Made by a program: the position numbers and the translations under genes
Assembly: GCA_027922465.2 (NCBI GenBank)
Contig: BQMF02000064.1
Span: 868,001 to 932,000 of the forward strand
DNA from: Turritopsis dohrnii
Lineage: Eukaryota > Cnidaria > Hydrozoa > Anthoathecata > Oceaniidae
Length of the DNA stretch: 64,000 nucleotides
Direction of reading: 5' to 3'
Shown here: positions 1 to 10,206 of the stretch, piece by piece
Position numbering within the stretch: the stretch's first letter is position 1
Layout of the letters: every line of letters starts with the position of its first letter
The notes under the pieces: model-generated
Told to the model about the DNA's origin: nothing
What the model saw: the letters and a program-made list of their open reading frames with translations, nothing else
Databases searched by the model: none

Positions 1-504
1 CAGCGAACTGACGAATGAGTGAAACAATTTCCTCACAAGTGTAATGTCTCTTCATGGGAGTTGTGGAGGCAGCAGAGGCTCTAAAAGCAAACAAATCTGA
101 TTATATATACTTGATTTTTTGACGATTTTGCCCACTCGCAAAAAACGAAATACGGAAAAATCTAGTAAATTACCGAGCTAAATCATCGAAAGGAGAAATC
201 GATTTTCTTAAATGATTCTTCCAAGTTATGAAATAAAACATTCATTCTTTGAAACAAAAATCAAAGCAAGGTCTTACTTGGGCCTGTGATTATTCTCATC
301 ATCGGAGCAGCTTAAACAAAAAAAAAAAGTGTAGTTTATTGTGAGTTTAAACATCGATATGGAAAAACTTGTCTTCTTGTTTCGCAGTAACTACCTGTCC
401 TCGTTCCTATCAACAATTTCATTAAGGACATCATCAAGTTTTAATCTTGCTGTGGAAACATTCGATACGTCAAAATCGAAACTATCATCACCACTTTGGT
501 TCAT
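1..504 (-). CDS. 5' end of an unrecognised gene (three exons, continues off the left edge)
   Basis: Three minus-strand coding exons join in phase. Exon 1 runs 504 to 395, starts with ATG (rc of 502-504) and encodes an acidic 36-residue stretch beginning MNQSGDDSFDFD; it ends with an AG dinucleotide before a GT donor at 394-393. Exon 2 is a 33-nt microexon (310 to 278) behind a long pyrimidine tract and AG, with donor GT at 277-276. Exon 3 starts at 80 after a TTTGCTTTTAG acceptor and is open to the window edge in only the one frame the splicing predicts; it encodes a segment with MKRHYTCEEIVSLIRQ. The protein begins acidic and serine-rich and then becomes basic/helical. I do not recognise the family. 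Frame continuity across three exons supports a real gene; skipping the microexon also keeps frame, so it may be alternative. Confidence 0.55.
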
Positions 505-777
505 AATTTTCTACTTAATTTTCTAAAAATTTGATGACATTAAACAGAAAGACAATACTACTTGGAAGTTGGTTTTGCTAAAATTTAATAATAATATTAA
601 CTTTAAGTTATAACAATAAGTTAAATACAGTTATTGTTACACACTCCCTGACCACTTCTTTCCCATGAATTCTCTGTACTTTTTAGTGATCACGAAGTAA
701 GAAAGTTTGAAAAGTGTACTTTTAAAACTAGAAAAATGTTTTAAAAAATCATTGTTAAAACTTCTATAACTTTCTAG

Positions 778-954
778 GAATGCCTCAAAGTCCAAGTCCA
801 AGTTGATCTCCCAGCCCTAAACATTAAAGGTAAAGTTTCAACTGATATTTGCCTTGATGTTATAAAATCAAACTATGAAACTGCGGAAAATAACGCTTTT
901 GTAAAACCCTCCGGCACAAGCAGTCGCGCCTTCATCAATGCTTTCATCAGACAG
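778..954 (+). pseudogene. Isolated exon-like fragment resembling the C-terminal domain of phosphoacetylglucosamine mutase
   Basis: The segment is bounded by an AG acceptor (776-777) and a GT donor (955-956). It is exactly 59 codons, open in phase 0, and contains AFVKPSGT, which resembles the AFVRPSGTE phosphate-binding loop of PGM3/AGM1. An upstream LKV stretch also resembles that family, but the residue after PSGT is Ser, not the usual Glu. No partner exons are seen on the plus strand: the left flank is the minus-strand gene and the right flank is the TMCO1 3' end. The frame continues to a stop near 1035 if unspliced. Either a captured/relic exon or chance resemblance. Confidence 0.3.
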
Positions 955-1114
955 GTAAAAGAAACATATAAAGTAGTAGTTAGTTGTGGGAGCAAAGATT
1001 ATACCAATTCAAAAATGACAGTTTACAAGGAATAGAAATTTTTTTGAAAGCACCAAAAGCTAAAACGAATATAATTGTATGAATAGAATTGCTAAAAAAT
1101 GAATGTTTATGTCA

Positions 1115-1666
1115 TCACTTTGGAGGTTGTGGTGGAGTGAACATACCACCGCCAGCTTTGCTAACAGCTCTTGAAGGTGCAAAACCAAGGACTTTCTGTA
1201 TGTTTTGTCGAATAGCCATGGTGCAAAGAATATAGAAAAAAATAAATGAGCAATCTGTGAAGTCCTCGCCACGGATATTGCGATGAGAAAGACCATGCAA
1301 CCATGAGATTGGAAAAAAAGGTAATTTAGCCACAACTCTTCCATCAAATATAGAATTAAACATCCCCATTAACGCTGTGAATGTAAAACCGATAGCAAAC
1401 ATCGATTTCATCTTGACCATAGACAAATCTCGGTTGTGATTCTTCAACCGTTCTTCAACACGCTCGATTTTCTTTTTCTGTCCACCTTGCTTTGTGATGT
1501 CTGTTATAGCTTCCTTTTTCTTTTCCAGCTTCTTTGTGTTCTTTTCGACTTCATTAGTTAACTTCTTGTATTGGTCCGTACGATAAATAAGCAAGTAGGT
1601 CAAACCTTCACTGAACAAGGCAGTTGCCAATGCAATGAATACTATCAAAATGGTATCCTCCAACAT
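1115..1666 (-). CDS. TMCO1: TMCO1 (ER calcium load-activated channel / translocon-associated), intronless
   Basis: A 183-codon uninterrupted ORF matches TMCO1 along its full length (human about 188 residues). Visible in order: an N-terminal membrane segment (about residues 5-28, DTILIVFIALATAL...), a basic coiled coil rich in KKLEKKKEA and QKKKIERVEERLKN (about 35-80), the hallmark NRDLSMVKMKSMFAIGF, a second hydrophobic segment with FTALMGMFNSIFDGRVVAKL, SHRN and TDCSFIF blocks, and a Pro/Gly-rich tail. In other animals TMCO1 resides in the ER membrane, associates with ribosome-translocon complexes and has been proposed to leak Ca2+ when stores overfill. The coding region has no introns, unlike vertebrate TMCO1, so intron loss or a retrocopy are both possible. 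The intact, strongly conserved frame argues for function. An AG at the end of TTTTGTTTAG just upstream could be a 5'UTR acceptor. Confidence 0.93.
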   Translation of the reverse strand: MLEDTILIVFIALATALFSEGLTYLLIYRTDQYKKLTNEVEKNTKKLEKKKEAITDITKQGGQKKKIERVEERLKNHNRDLSMVKMKSMFAIGFTFTALMGMFNSIFDGRVVAKLPFFPISWLHGLSHRNIRGEDFTDCSFIFFYILCTMAIRQNIQKVLGFAPSRAVSKAGGGMFTPPQPPK

Positions 1667-1989
1667 TTTTACTAAATCTAAACAAAAGTTTTGAAAATAT
1701 ACTGTGTAAAAGCAAAATTAACTTGCAAGATTAAAACAAATTAAATCTAGGGAAAGTTTCCGAGGAGATCAAGATTATTATTAATAACCTATTATTTTAT
1801 TATTCTGAAGCAAAATAGTAGCCACCATGTGAGAGATTAGGGTCACTTAACATTTTTACTTTACACTCTTGGGCCAAAAATTCCAGTTTAGGGCATAACA
1901 TAACACTAGCAAGGAAACAAAAACTTTATTTTATTTTATACAACTACGTAACAAATGAGCTTCTATACATTTAAGCTTGGTTCCCACTA

Positions 1990-2712
1990 CAGCAAAAGTG
2001 AGATAGAAATGAGATAGAAATGAGATAGGATGAGATGAGATAATTTTCGAATCTAATGAGAATGCTCTATCTCATTTGAAGAATATTTGATCTCATTTTT
2101 ATCTCATTTTCATCTCATTTCTATCACATCTTTGGAATCAAAATTTTTTGATTCCAAACGAATGAGATAGAACATCTTCAAAGGTTCCGACGAACGTTTT
2201 TTACATTTTTACATTACGTGTTTCTTTTTTAAATCACATTGTGCATCAATTCTAACTATGGTTTGTGTGTGCGTTCTTGTGTGTTGTGTGTGAAGTACGA
2301 GGGAGAGAAAATGTCAGAAGAAAAAAAAAAGTTGGAGCTTGATCTCAAAAGATGAACTTTTGGTGGAAAGTGTTCGTTTGTTTTTTTATCTTTACGACGA
2401 AGCAGACAAGGGATATAAGGAAATTCTCCATGTTTTCCTCCCCTCAAATCTGTCAACGTTGCTGATCTTTTTGTTTTAGTAAGCGTTTTCTTCGCATTCG
2501 TCGTAAAAATAAAATAACTAAAAGTTTCTTTCTCAAAATTATAGCACTACTACTGATGTCCATATTTCCTTTTTTACTTGTGCAGCTTGTCTTGGTGCTT
2601 TTGAGATAAATTTATGATATAGTGTGAATGATCGATTGCTCATCTCAAATCTTATCTCATTTCTGTCTCATTTTCGAAATCTCATTTCTATGTCATTTCT
2701 ATCTCAAAAATC
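1990..2712. repeat. Inverted clusters of a GAGATAGAAAT / ATTTCTATCTC word (probable MITE)
   Basis: The left end (about 1998-2045) carries tandem GAGATAGAAAT-like words. Reverse-complement words (ATCTCATTT, ATTTCTATC) fill 2065-2130, and the right end 2640-2706 again carries them. Outer ends at about 1997 and 2706 align as imperfect terminal inverted repeats. The interior (2180-2640) has no coding signal. Confidence 0.5.
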
Positions 2713-4021
2713 TTAACAAGAAAGTTTAGAATCACAGCTATTTCACGATCTGAATTTCCAGACAGGTCAAATCTCAGTGCTTTTGGATGATGACATGCTC
2801 CATTAACTGGGTTAAACCCAATTTCAAAGAAGAGACTTCTCTTAGAATTGACTCTTCGCCCTGCTAAAAAAAGTTTATTTTTACTTAATGTTCCTGGATT
2901 TGGGCATCGCATCCAACTCCCTCAGATTTTCCCGGTCCCAGATTCCAAATAACTGAAACGGACTGATTCGGGCTTCGCGCATTTTTTTTTTTTTTTTTTA
3001 CAAACGATATATTTTTATCCCATGGGATGACTTTACCACTATAAAAAGAAATACAAATCTTTCTTCCCAATCATAACAAAGGTTTTCGGAGAGAACGTTG
3101 GGTAACAACAAAAAAAGCTTCATAGTGGGGTTCGCATTAGTGCAACAGCATCAACGATTAATCAGCCGTAACCTAATCGGGCGACATTCGTCCGAACAAG
3201 TGACAGTCGCCCGTTTTTTTGGCTAAAAGTGTGTCTGTCGTACTGCTCTGACCCTAAAACATCCTGGATATTTAAGGGTATATAAACATTACATCACTTG
3301 GAAACTCATCTATATTACATGTTTCGATGTTTCGATTTGCTAATTACAAAAAAGTTGTTCAGTGTTCAGTAAGGAAAAATGTTTGAAAAAATATGATGAG
3401 AAATTATTTTAGCACTTCTAAAATCCATCACAATCATTTTTCTCTTATTTATCATACAGAAAAATTAAAACTGCGTAAACACAGTAAATGTGTGCAAGGT
3501 CTGCGTGCATACATGATATGAATGCACTTTTGTATACATGATAATGAATACACTATCGACACACTTTTTGTGACTGAGGTTTTAATGTAATGGCAGCGAG
3601 AGGGAAACTATGTCAAAACACTTTCCGACCAAAAAAATGCGAAGCTGTTACTAAAGATGGCGATCGATGAAGTGTAGTATAATACAGGTTTGAAGTTCTG
3701 TTGTTTCCGTTATAAGTGACAGCATTGTCTCGAGTTACTTTCAATTTATAAAAACTGTTTTCCCCCCATTATTGCATTGGTTGGATTGTGGGGTGCATTC
3801 TCTCATTATATAGTATTACTTTTCTGTAAATGAAAATGAAATCATCATCCACACCACATCCATCCCATCCTGCTGAGAAAAAGAAGAGAATTACCACCGT
3901 CAGTGTCAATGCAATGTTCCTTTTACGGACAGCCTTCTCTATTACGGACACAAAAAGTAAACAAAAGTCTTGTCACGAAAATATCATTCATTCTTACTAA
4001 GTTCACCATGTATAACTCACT
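2713..4021. other. Intergenic, no gene seen
   Basis: AT-rich sequence with only short chance ORFs. A poly-T run lies at about 2983-2999 and a GC-richer patch at 2900-2960. No transposase, splice-consistent exon chain or RNA gene was recognised. Confidence 0.5.
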
Positions 4022-4362
4022 CAGACATGCCAACATTTTGCAAAGTGAAAGAGGGAGGGTTCATTTTTTTTGTGGTTTACGGCTATGTATGATGCGCAGC
4101 TTTGTTGTGATAATGCCCACAACATGATATCAGGGCGGTCTGAGCATATGCAGACCTGCACTTAATAACTTAATACAAAGTGAAATTAGGTGACAACAAA
4201 CAACAAGAAAAGTGGAATTAAGAACTGATACCTAAATAGTTTCACAGTTCAAGGTTTCATAAATCGGGAGAAAAATAGGATATTTCCATAATTGTGCGGG
4301 AGGTTTTTTCAACGTTCATAATTAGGAGTCTCACGCTGAAATCGGGAGAGTTGGCATGTCTG
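4022..4362. mobile_element. Non-autonomous element with CAGACATGCCAAC ends (hAT-like MITE)
   Basis: CAGACATGCCAAC at 4022-4034 is inverted as GTTGGCATGTCTG at 4350-4362. CAG...CTG termini are typical of hAT elements. Flanks ATAACTCA (left, offset by 2 nt) and ATAACTGA (right) could be a degraded 8-bp target duplication. No ORF of note inside. Confidence 0.5.
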
Positions 4363-4696
4363 ATAACTGAATAAAATGTTTTATGAAACAGAGCAAAGGA
4401 AAGCAATTACCAGCAGCCACGAGAACAATGAACCGGGAAGAAGCATCAGGTGGTCAAAATGGCCTATTTATTTCAATACTCGTGAAGTGTGATGTACAAA
4501 AACGTTTTTATATTCATCTACAGAGGCGGTCATTTATTATTTTTTACACAGAGCTTATACAGCTACTTATACAGCACATATATATATTTTTAGATCAATC
4601 TAATATAAATCTTTTCTTAATAGAGTTGTGAGAGGGCGTTACGGTGCAATACTTCCGGTGTGGTACATTCATTTATGATGACTGTGTTATAAAGTG

Positions 4697-6069
4697 TTAT
4701 TTGTCGACCTTGTTTCGTTCCTTTGTTGTTGTTGAAGAGCAATCTTTTTGTAATGCTGGTGTCTGGTTTACGAATGGTGTGTGCAACGTAATGTGTTGAA
4801 TGATACTTTCTGTTTTGCATTTTTGTAGGAGTTCTTCATTCGTAAGTTTGTAACTGAATGATCCTTCTTTCTTGCGATATCCACCTCTCACCATTTTTCT
4901 CATCATTGTGTACGTTGCATTGATGTGGTTTACTTGTCGTTTTGTAAGGTTCCATGTTTGACAGTCATATGTTAAGCGACTACCTACAAGGACATTAAGC
5001 AGTTGCACATGTGTACTCAACATGATTTTCCGATTTAAAAGTTTCTTTCCAAGTTTGTAGAATTTGTTTAGTGCGGAATCAATGCAAAGTTTTCGGTATT
5101 CCCAGTCAATGGTTCGTCGAATTTTATTTGGCAGCCAAGATATTTGAAAACTGATACATTATCTATTGAGATATCATTTATGGAAAGGATTGAAGATGGA
5201 TAGTTCGAATTCAGGTATTGATGGTTAAGAATCATTGATTTTGTTTTTGGTATGTTCAACTCGAGGTGAAATCTGCTTAGCATTTCTGATAGAATGTTAA
5301 GACCACGTTGTATGTAGTTTGTAGTCCTCGTAGACTTATGCTGTATCATCTGCGTAGCCAATCCAATTGATAACATGCATACCAGACGTGATATGGTTAT
5401 GTGTTGTTGCTGTATGTAGAATATGGTAGTTAAGGTATAAATGCTTGATTTCTTTTGTCTTACATTCTTTTTCAAATATACGCATGACATAGTCCATATA
5501 AAGATTATAGTACAGGGGATTCGGGGCCACCTTGTCTCACTCCCAGAATTAATTCAAATACATCGTTTGGTGATTGTATCAGAGTGGTTGTTGTGTATGA
5601 GTAAAGTGATTCCAATAGTTGAATCAATTTGTTGTTTGCGCTAGGCTGAAATTGTTGGTAGATAGACTTGAACATCCAGTTCCTTTCGATATGATCAAAT
5701 GCCACTGTAAGATCAATGAAGAGGACATATTGGCTTTTTCATTTTATCAGTTATTTGATGTATCCACTTTGCAATAAATATTCCATCAGAAGTTCCTCTT
5801 CCTGTTTTAAAACCTTGTTGTTGGTCTAGAAGTTGTTTTTCGTACCAGTTTGTTAAACAATTTATTATGATTGTAACGATTATTTTGCAGAGGGATGATC
5901 CTATTTGTATAGCTCTGTATGCTTTAGGGTCTGTGTAGCTGCCTTTTGATGCACCTTTCCATATTGTTACTAAATTCGAGTGGGTCCATTTTTTAGGTAT
6001 CATGTTGGTTTTCCATATCGTTTTCCATATGCAGCTTGTGAAAGAAAAAATGTTATACATACAATACAT
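4697..6069 (-). pseudogene. LINE reverse transcriptase remnant (frameshifted)
   Basis: Reading the minus strand from 6069 down, successive frames give the ordered motifs of a non-LTR retrotransposon RT: AYRAIQIGSSLCKII then QQGFKTGRGTSDGIF (fingers), DLTVAFDHI (palm A), GVRQGGPESPVLYNLYMD (RT motif B), YADDTA (catalytic YADD), KTKSMIL and VFKYLGCQI, then a C-terminal region with RLTYDCQTW. At least three frame changes are needed (near 5710, 5530-5490 and 5070), so it is dead. No endonuclease domain is seen upstream. Clade not assigned. Confidence 0.85.
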
Positions 6070-6239
6070 AGGTGTGAAAAAGGCTATTAAGTTATAAAAA
6101 TTATAAATATGCTCTAAAATATTTTTACAACAGTGAACAATTATTTATATATTTATTATAAGATATACATAGTGTATATGGAATATTAAGCAATTAAAAT
6201 AAAAGATCATAGAGTGAAAATAAAAGATAACATATAGAG

Positions 6240-6304
6240 AGGCTCATGTGAAAAGGTTGGGTACCCAATTTGGGTGCCCAATTGGGCTACCTATTTGGGT
6301 ACCA
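6240..6304. repeat. Palindromic GGGTACCCAATTTGGGT cluster
   Basis: Alternating GGGTACCCAA, TTGGGTGCCCAA and TTGGGTACC words make a compact, strongly self-complementary 65-bp patch inside otherwise AT-rich DNA. Confidence 0.6.
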
Positions 6305-6439
6305 AATGAAAATAAATAATATATAAAAGATGAATAATATAAATAATATAAATAGATGAAAGAGAAGAAACTAAATTGCTGTTTATGTACTCAGGCTGGA
6401 TGTTCACATCCAGACGATGTATTGCCAATTGATGTATAG

Positions 6440-6660
6440 CCTTCCCTTGAGTTTTATGTTATTCCCTTTGTGTGGTGTCCAGAAAACAAACAGAATCAGC
6501 CTTTTCTAGCCATGTTTGTAAACATAAGGATTTTTGTCCCTTGTCTTCATGCATTGTTCCAATTATCTGGTAGTTTCACCAACGTAACAGCTTTGTCATA
6601 TGACAACCTTTGTAAGTTTGTAAACAACATTTTGTTTCGGACCTAGTTTGCTCTATCCCT
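6440..6660 (-). pseudogene. Possible GIY-YIG (Penelope-like) endonuclease scrap
   Basis: On the minus strand around 6592-6569 one frame reads CYVGETTR, followed by a degenerate downstream stretch (LEQCMKTRDKNPYVYKHG). This resembles the YVGET core of GIY-YIG endonucleases found in Penelope-like retroelements. Stops and frame changes interrupt it. Weak call based on one motif. Confidence 0.3.
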
Positions 6661-8327
6661 TGTGCCTTAAACTTTTAATGTAATTGATATAAATTTATTA
6701 TTATATTCTTCGAAAACATCTCCAAATGGAATTTCTAACACTAGGTATTTCATAATTGGATATAAAACGTTAATACCATTTAGTATGGACAAACATTCTA
6801 AAGGGTGTTTTTTTTTTTCTTGAGTTACTTGAATAACTAATTATATAGGATGTATTGTCCACAAAAGATACATAACATACCATATACATGTGTTTGACGT
6901 TTGAGAAATTCAAAATTCTTCCTGTCTTGATGTTACATGAAGAATTTGTAACATTAACCAGCCCCTTCCACTTATCACACAACAATCTTTTCCCAGAATG
7001 GACTAAAGATCACAGTAAACAATAAGTTATGGATTGTTACTATGCATCCAACACAGGGTTTTGGCATTTCTATTGACTTCCCTTTGGAAGTAACTCATGG
7101 GTTTTACAAACACAATGGAAAAGTTTTAGGTTTGAATTGAGGTATTACATTAACAGCGAAAACTTTTAACAGGGAAAACTTTGGTCAAATTTTTATTTTT
7201 TTTGTCTGAAATTGTAGCTTGTCCAAAAGTTTTTCCATGGATGATTCGAAAATCTTAGAATTTAAGCACTTTTGTAAAAATACGTTTTTGGTTGATTTGG
7301 GGTCTGAATACTGGCATAATTTAAATATTCCGACAAAGGCAATGTTTTAGGAGCCCTAAGCTGCTCAGTACTCACTCAGAAGCATTCCAGAAGAAGTGTC
7401 TCGCACTATGATCAAAGTTACAGGACGAGCTAGGCTCTCAAAGCATTACAATGTGTATGATTATGGAATGTGTATGAATACGGAAGTAGTCAGCCAAACG
7501 TTATAACTTGTTCTGCCTTTGTTTATGAAAATAGGAGAAAATTCTACAGTAAGGTACATTTGCATTAATACTGTAGCAAGTCTTAAGGTAATTTCATCAT
7601 AAAATTGTTTTTTATTATTTTGTCAAACAAACACTGACTTTTCATCAATGGTACTCCTACTCCTCTTCTATCTTCCATGAAGATTTGAACTTCACTCGTA
7701 TTAAGTTTGAAACACCATGTACCTGTAGAAGCTATAATTACGAAAGTAATTGTAAGGAAAAGTAAAATTTTGGCATTTATATATTTATGAAACAAAGAAT
7801 TTCAACTGTTGCCTTTCAGGGATAGCTAGCAAGTTACATGACCTTATTCCTACTTTGAAAGCAGTGATCAATAATTTCTATTTTGTTTTGTATTGTAAAA
7901 AAACTTACTTTCGGTGCCTCCCCGAAACATACAAATTAGACCAAATTAATGTTTCCCAGTTTTTTCCCAACCCTTTTTATTTAACCTCAGTCTATGTTGT
8001 ATAAGGTGCATTTCTTGCAAGATTTAATTCATTACACTACAGATTTCTGAACGTTTTCTGTCCAAAATCTAAAAAAGTGTTGGAAAGTTTGCCTGCTGAA
8101 GATTTTCCACTGAAACTTTTTGTTTATGCATTTTGATGAATTTGAAGCTACATTGCAAAGGTTCTGTTCTGTTCCACTTTCGGGAATATTTTGGACAGAA
8201 AGTTGTGTTTATGCTTCTGTGTAATACTTTGCACTATTTGAAATATCAAGGCAATTGAGTAATCTTCACTCACTAGAAAATGTACTAGAATCATGTATAT
8301 TTACTTTCATAGATTGTATCAATAATA
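6661..8327. other. Intergenic; contains one dispersed-repeat copy (7271-7346)
   Basis: No gene recognised. Positions 7271-7346 share a long imperfect match (TTTTGGTTGATTT, then GGCATA, TTTAAATATT, CAAAG in the same order and spacing) with 59573-59650, so both are copies of one dispersed repeat. A promoter for APH-1 presumably lies near 8200-8300 but no clear TATA or initiator could be singled out. Confidence 0.5.
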
Positions 8328-9970
8328 ATGACCTTGCTTTCATTTTTTGGATGTGCTTTCATTGCCTTTGGTCCAGCATTGTCTATGTTTGTATTGACAG
8401 TCGCTCCAGATGCACAGCAGGTTATCGTCTTTATAAGCAGGTTCGTGATTGTCTTGGTCTAAGAAGTGATGGATAAGAAACTGAAATATTCTGTGGTGCA
8501 TTCGATTTCTTTCTTCATTTTTAGTGCATTCTTCTGGTTGATATCATTGTTGGTATCATCTATATGGTGGACGATAATCACACCATTGAAGAAAAAGCTC
8601 GCATTCAGTTTATTTTTTTCAGTGTTCTTCCAAGAGCTCTTTAGATTTGCGTTCTGGACTTTGTTGAGGTTAGCTGAAGTCTTTTGTGAAGATTGTGCGA
8701 ATCTTATGTTAAGGGAATGATCATAATGTGCTTAATCTTTAGACGAGCTGAGGAAGGTTTACTAATCATGACCAATTCAAATTCACCTCTACGGAAGTTA
8801 CGATTCCATTATGGTATGCTATCTCCTGTTACAATAACTTTCTTTCTTTTCTCCTTGTATTATACTTTTCTCCAATTTAAACCTTTTTCAATGTCTTTAT
8901 GATGATTGTGTTTTTTACAAGTTTATCTTTATGAATTAGCGATGATGATGGTGGTTATTGTCAACAAAAAAATTATAGAGATATCTTAGATGTGTTTTTG
9001 CTTTAGTGTTTTCTTAAAACTAATGTATTTAATATAGTTGTAACTTTGTCATTTTTAAGTATCCAGTCTTGGCTTTGGTGTGATGAGTGGCTTATTCGCA
9101 ATGGTCAATATTTTGGCAGACATCACGGGACCTGGTACTGTCGGATTGTTTGGTCACTATGAGCACTTTGCTGTTGTATCAGGTAAATTCATTACATATT
9201 TATTACATATTTTCCTGCATTAATGTCTTCCCCAATGTGCAAGTTTGTTGAAAATCATTGCGAAGGAATATAAAAATACACACATAATTTCAATAAAAAT
9301 GCTCTTCATCACAGTGGGTTTTTTTGACGATTTTGCCTAATGGATCAGCAGTCCCTGACCAAGTTTAATCCTCTTTGTAGCCTTTCTAACAAACTGTGTT
9401 GTGCTGCTACATACATTTTGGGGAGTTGTCTTTTTGGAAGCGCTTGACAAGAAAAATTACAAAAGCATTGTGATAGTTTTCGCCACACATTTAATATTCT
9501 CTGGATTGGTGAGTTTATACGTTGCTCTTTCACCTTGTGTGCTGCTTCACTCTAAAGTAGCTACTTTATACGTTGCTCTTTCACCTTGTGTCCTGTTTCA
9601 CTCTGAAGCAGCTACCTAAACTAGACAAAAGGCATTTTTAACTGGTATTATAATATGCCCATGAAAAATAAGTTTAAAAAGTCCCCTCTCGTTACATCTG
9701 TATACATATTAAGAACTAAAGAGCTAGGAAGGAAAGTTGAAATTACTTTCAATATTTCTCAGTAGCAAATCTGTAACGTTGGTCCTTTCTGTATTCTTTG
9801 TTCCATTCTTTTAGACTTTACTGAACAAAGACCACATTCACTGGCCCTCTTTGTTGTTTGGTTATGTTACTGTTGTTGTCATGGCAATTTGGAGTTTTGT
9901 TTCTGCTGGGGGAAATCTGGATAATTTCAGGCGATCACTAAGAAATCAGACCACGCCTGAAGATCAGTGA
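8328..9970 (+). CDS. APH1: APH-1, gamma-secretase scaffold subunit (six coding exons)
   Basis: Exons 8328-8440, 8525-8668, 8743-8813, 9060-9182, 9381-9508 and 9815-9970 join in phase through GT-AG introns to give 244 residues. APH-1 is a seven-pass ER/Golgi/plasma-membrane protein that scaffolds presenilin, nicastrin and PEN-2. Visible: FFGCAFIAFGPA (TM1), GAFFWL-like SAFFWLISLL (TM2), FFQELFRFAFW (TM3), a loop with RRAEEGL, FGVMSGLFAMVNILAD plus GPGTVG (TM4 and loop), LLHTFWGVVF (TM5), THLIFSGLTLLN (TM6) and WSFVSAGGNLDNFRRSL (TM7). Both conserved intramembrane histidines are kept (H161 and H187, aligning with human H171 and H197). The first glycine of the TM4 GxxxGxxxG array is Ser112 here. 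ATG chosen because it opens directly onto conserved TM1. Intron 4 holds a dispersed repeat. Confidence 0.93.
9255..9338 (+). repeat. Dispersed repeat copy (CTCTTCATCACAGTG family) in APH-1 intron 4
   Basis: Matches 22503-22598 and 53251-53330: GCGAAGGA, ACACACATAATTTCAATAA, GCTCTTCATCACAGTG and TTTTTGACGATTTTG occur in the same order and spacing. Confidence 0.7.
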
Positions 9971-10200
9971 TTTAATTAAGAGGTCCGAAAGTGCGGATCG
10001 GGTACATCTATAGTGTTAATGAAGAAAAATTTTTATGGGCATGAGAACTATAAGCATAAGCTTACTATCCAATCGTAGCCTTTTTGAGTGTGGTTCTTGC
10101 TTGTGAGATCTGGTCACTTGTTCTTGAACTCCTTAGCACCCAAGGAATAGCAGCTTTTTTTATAAATATTTTAATTACAAGGCCGGCTTTTGCATTGTTA

Positions 10201-10206
10201 AATAAA
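10201..10206 (+). terminator. Candidate APH-1 poly(A) signal AATAAA
   Basis: AATAAA 231 nt after the APH-1 stop, followed by a T-rich stretch (10207-10250). Confidence 0.45.
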
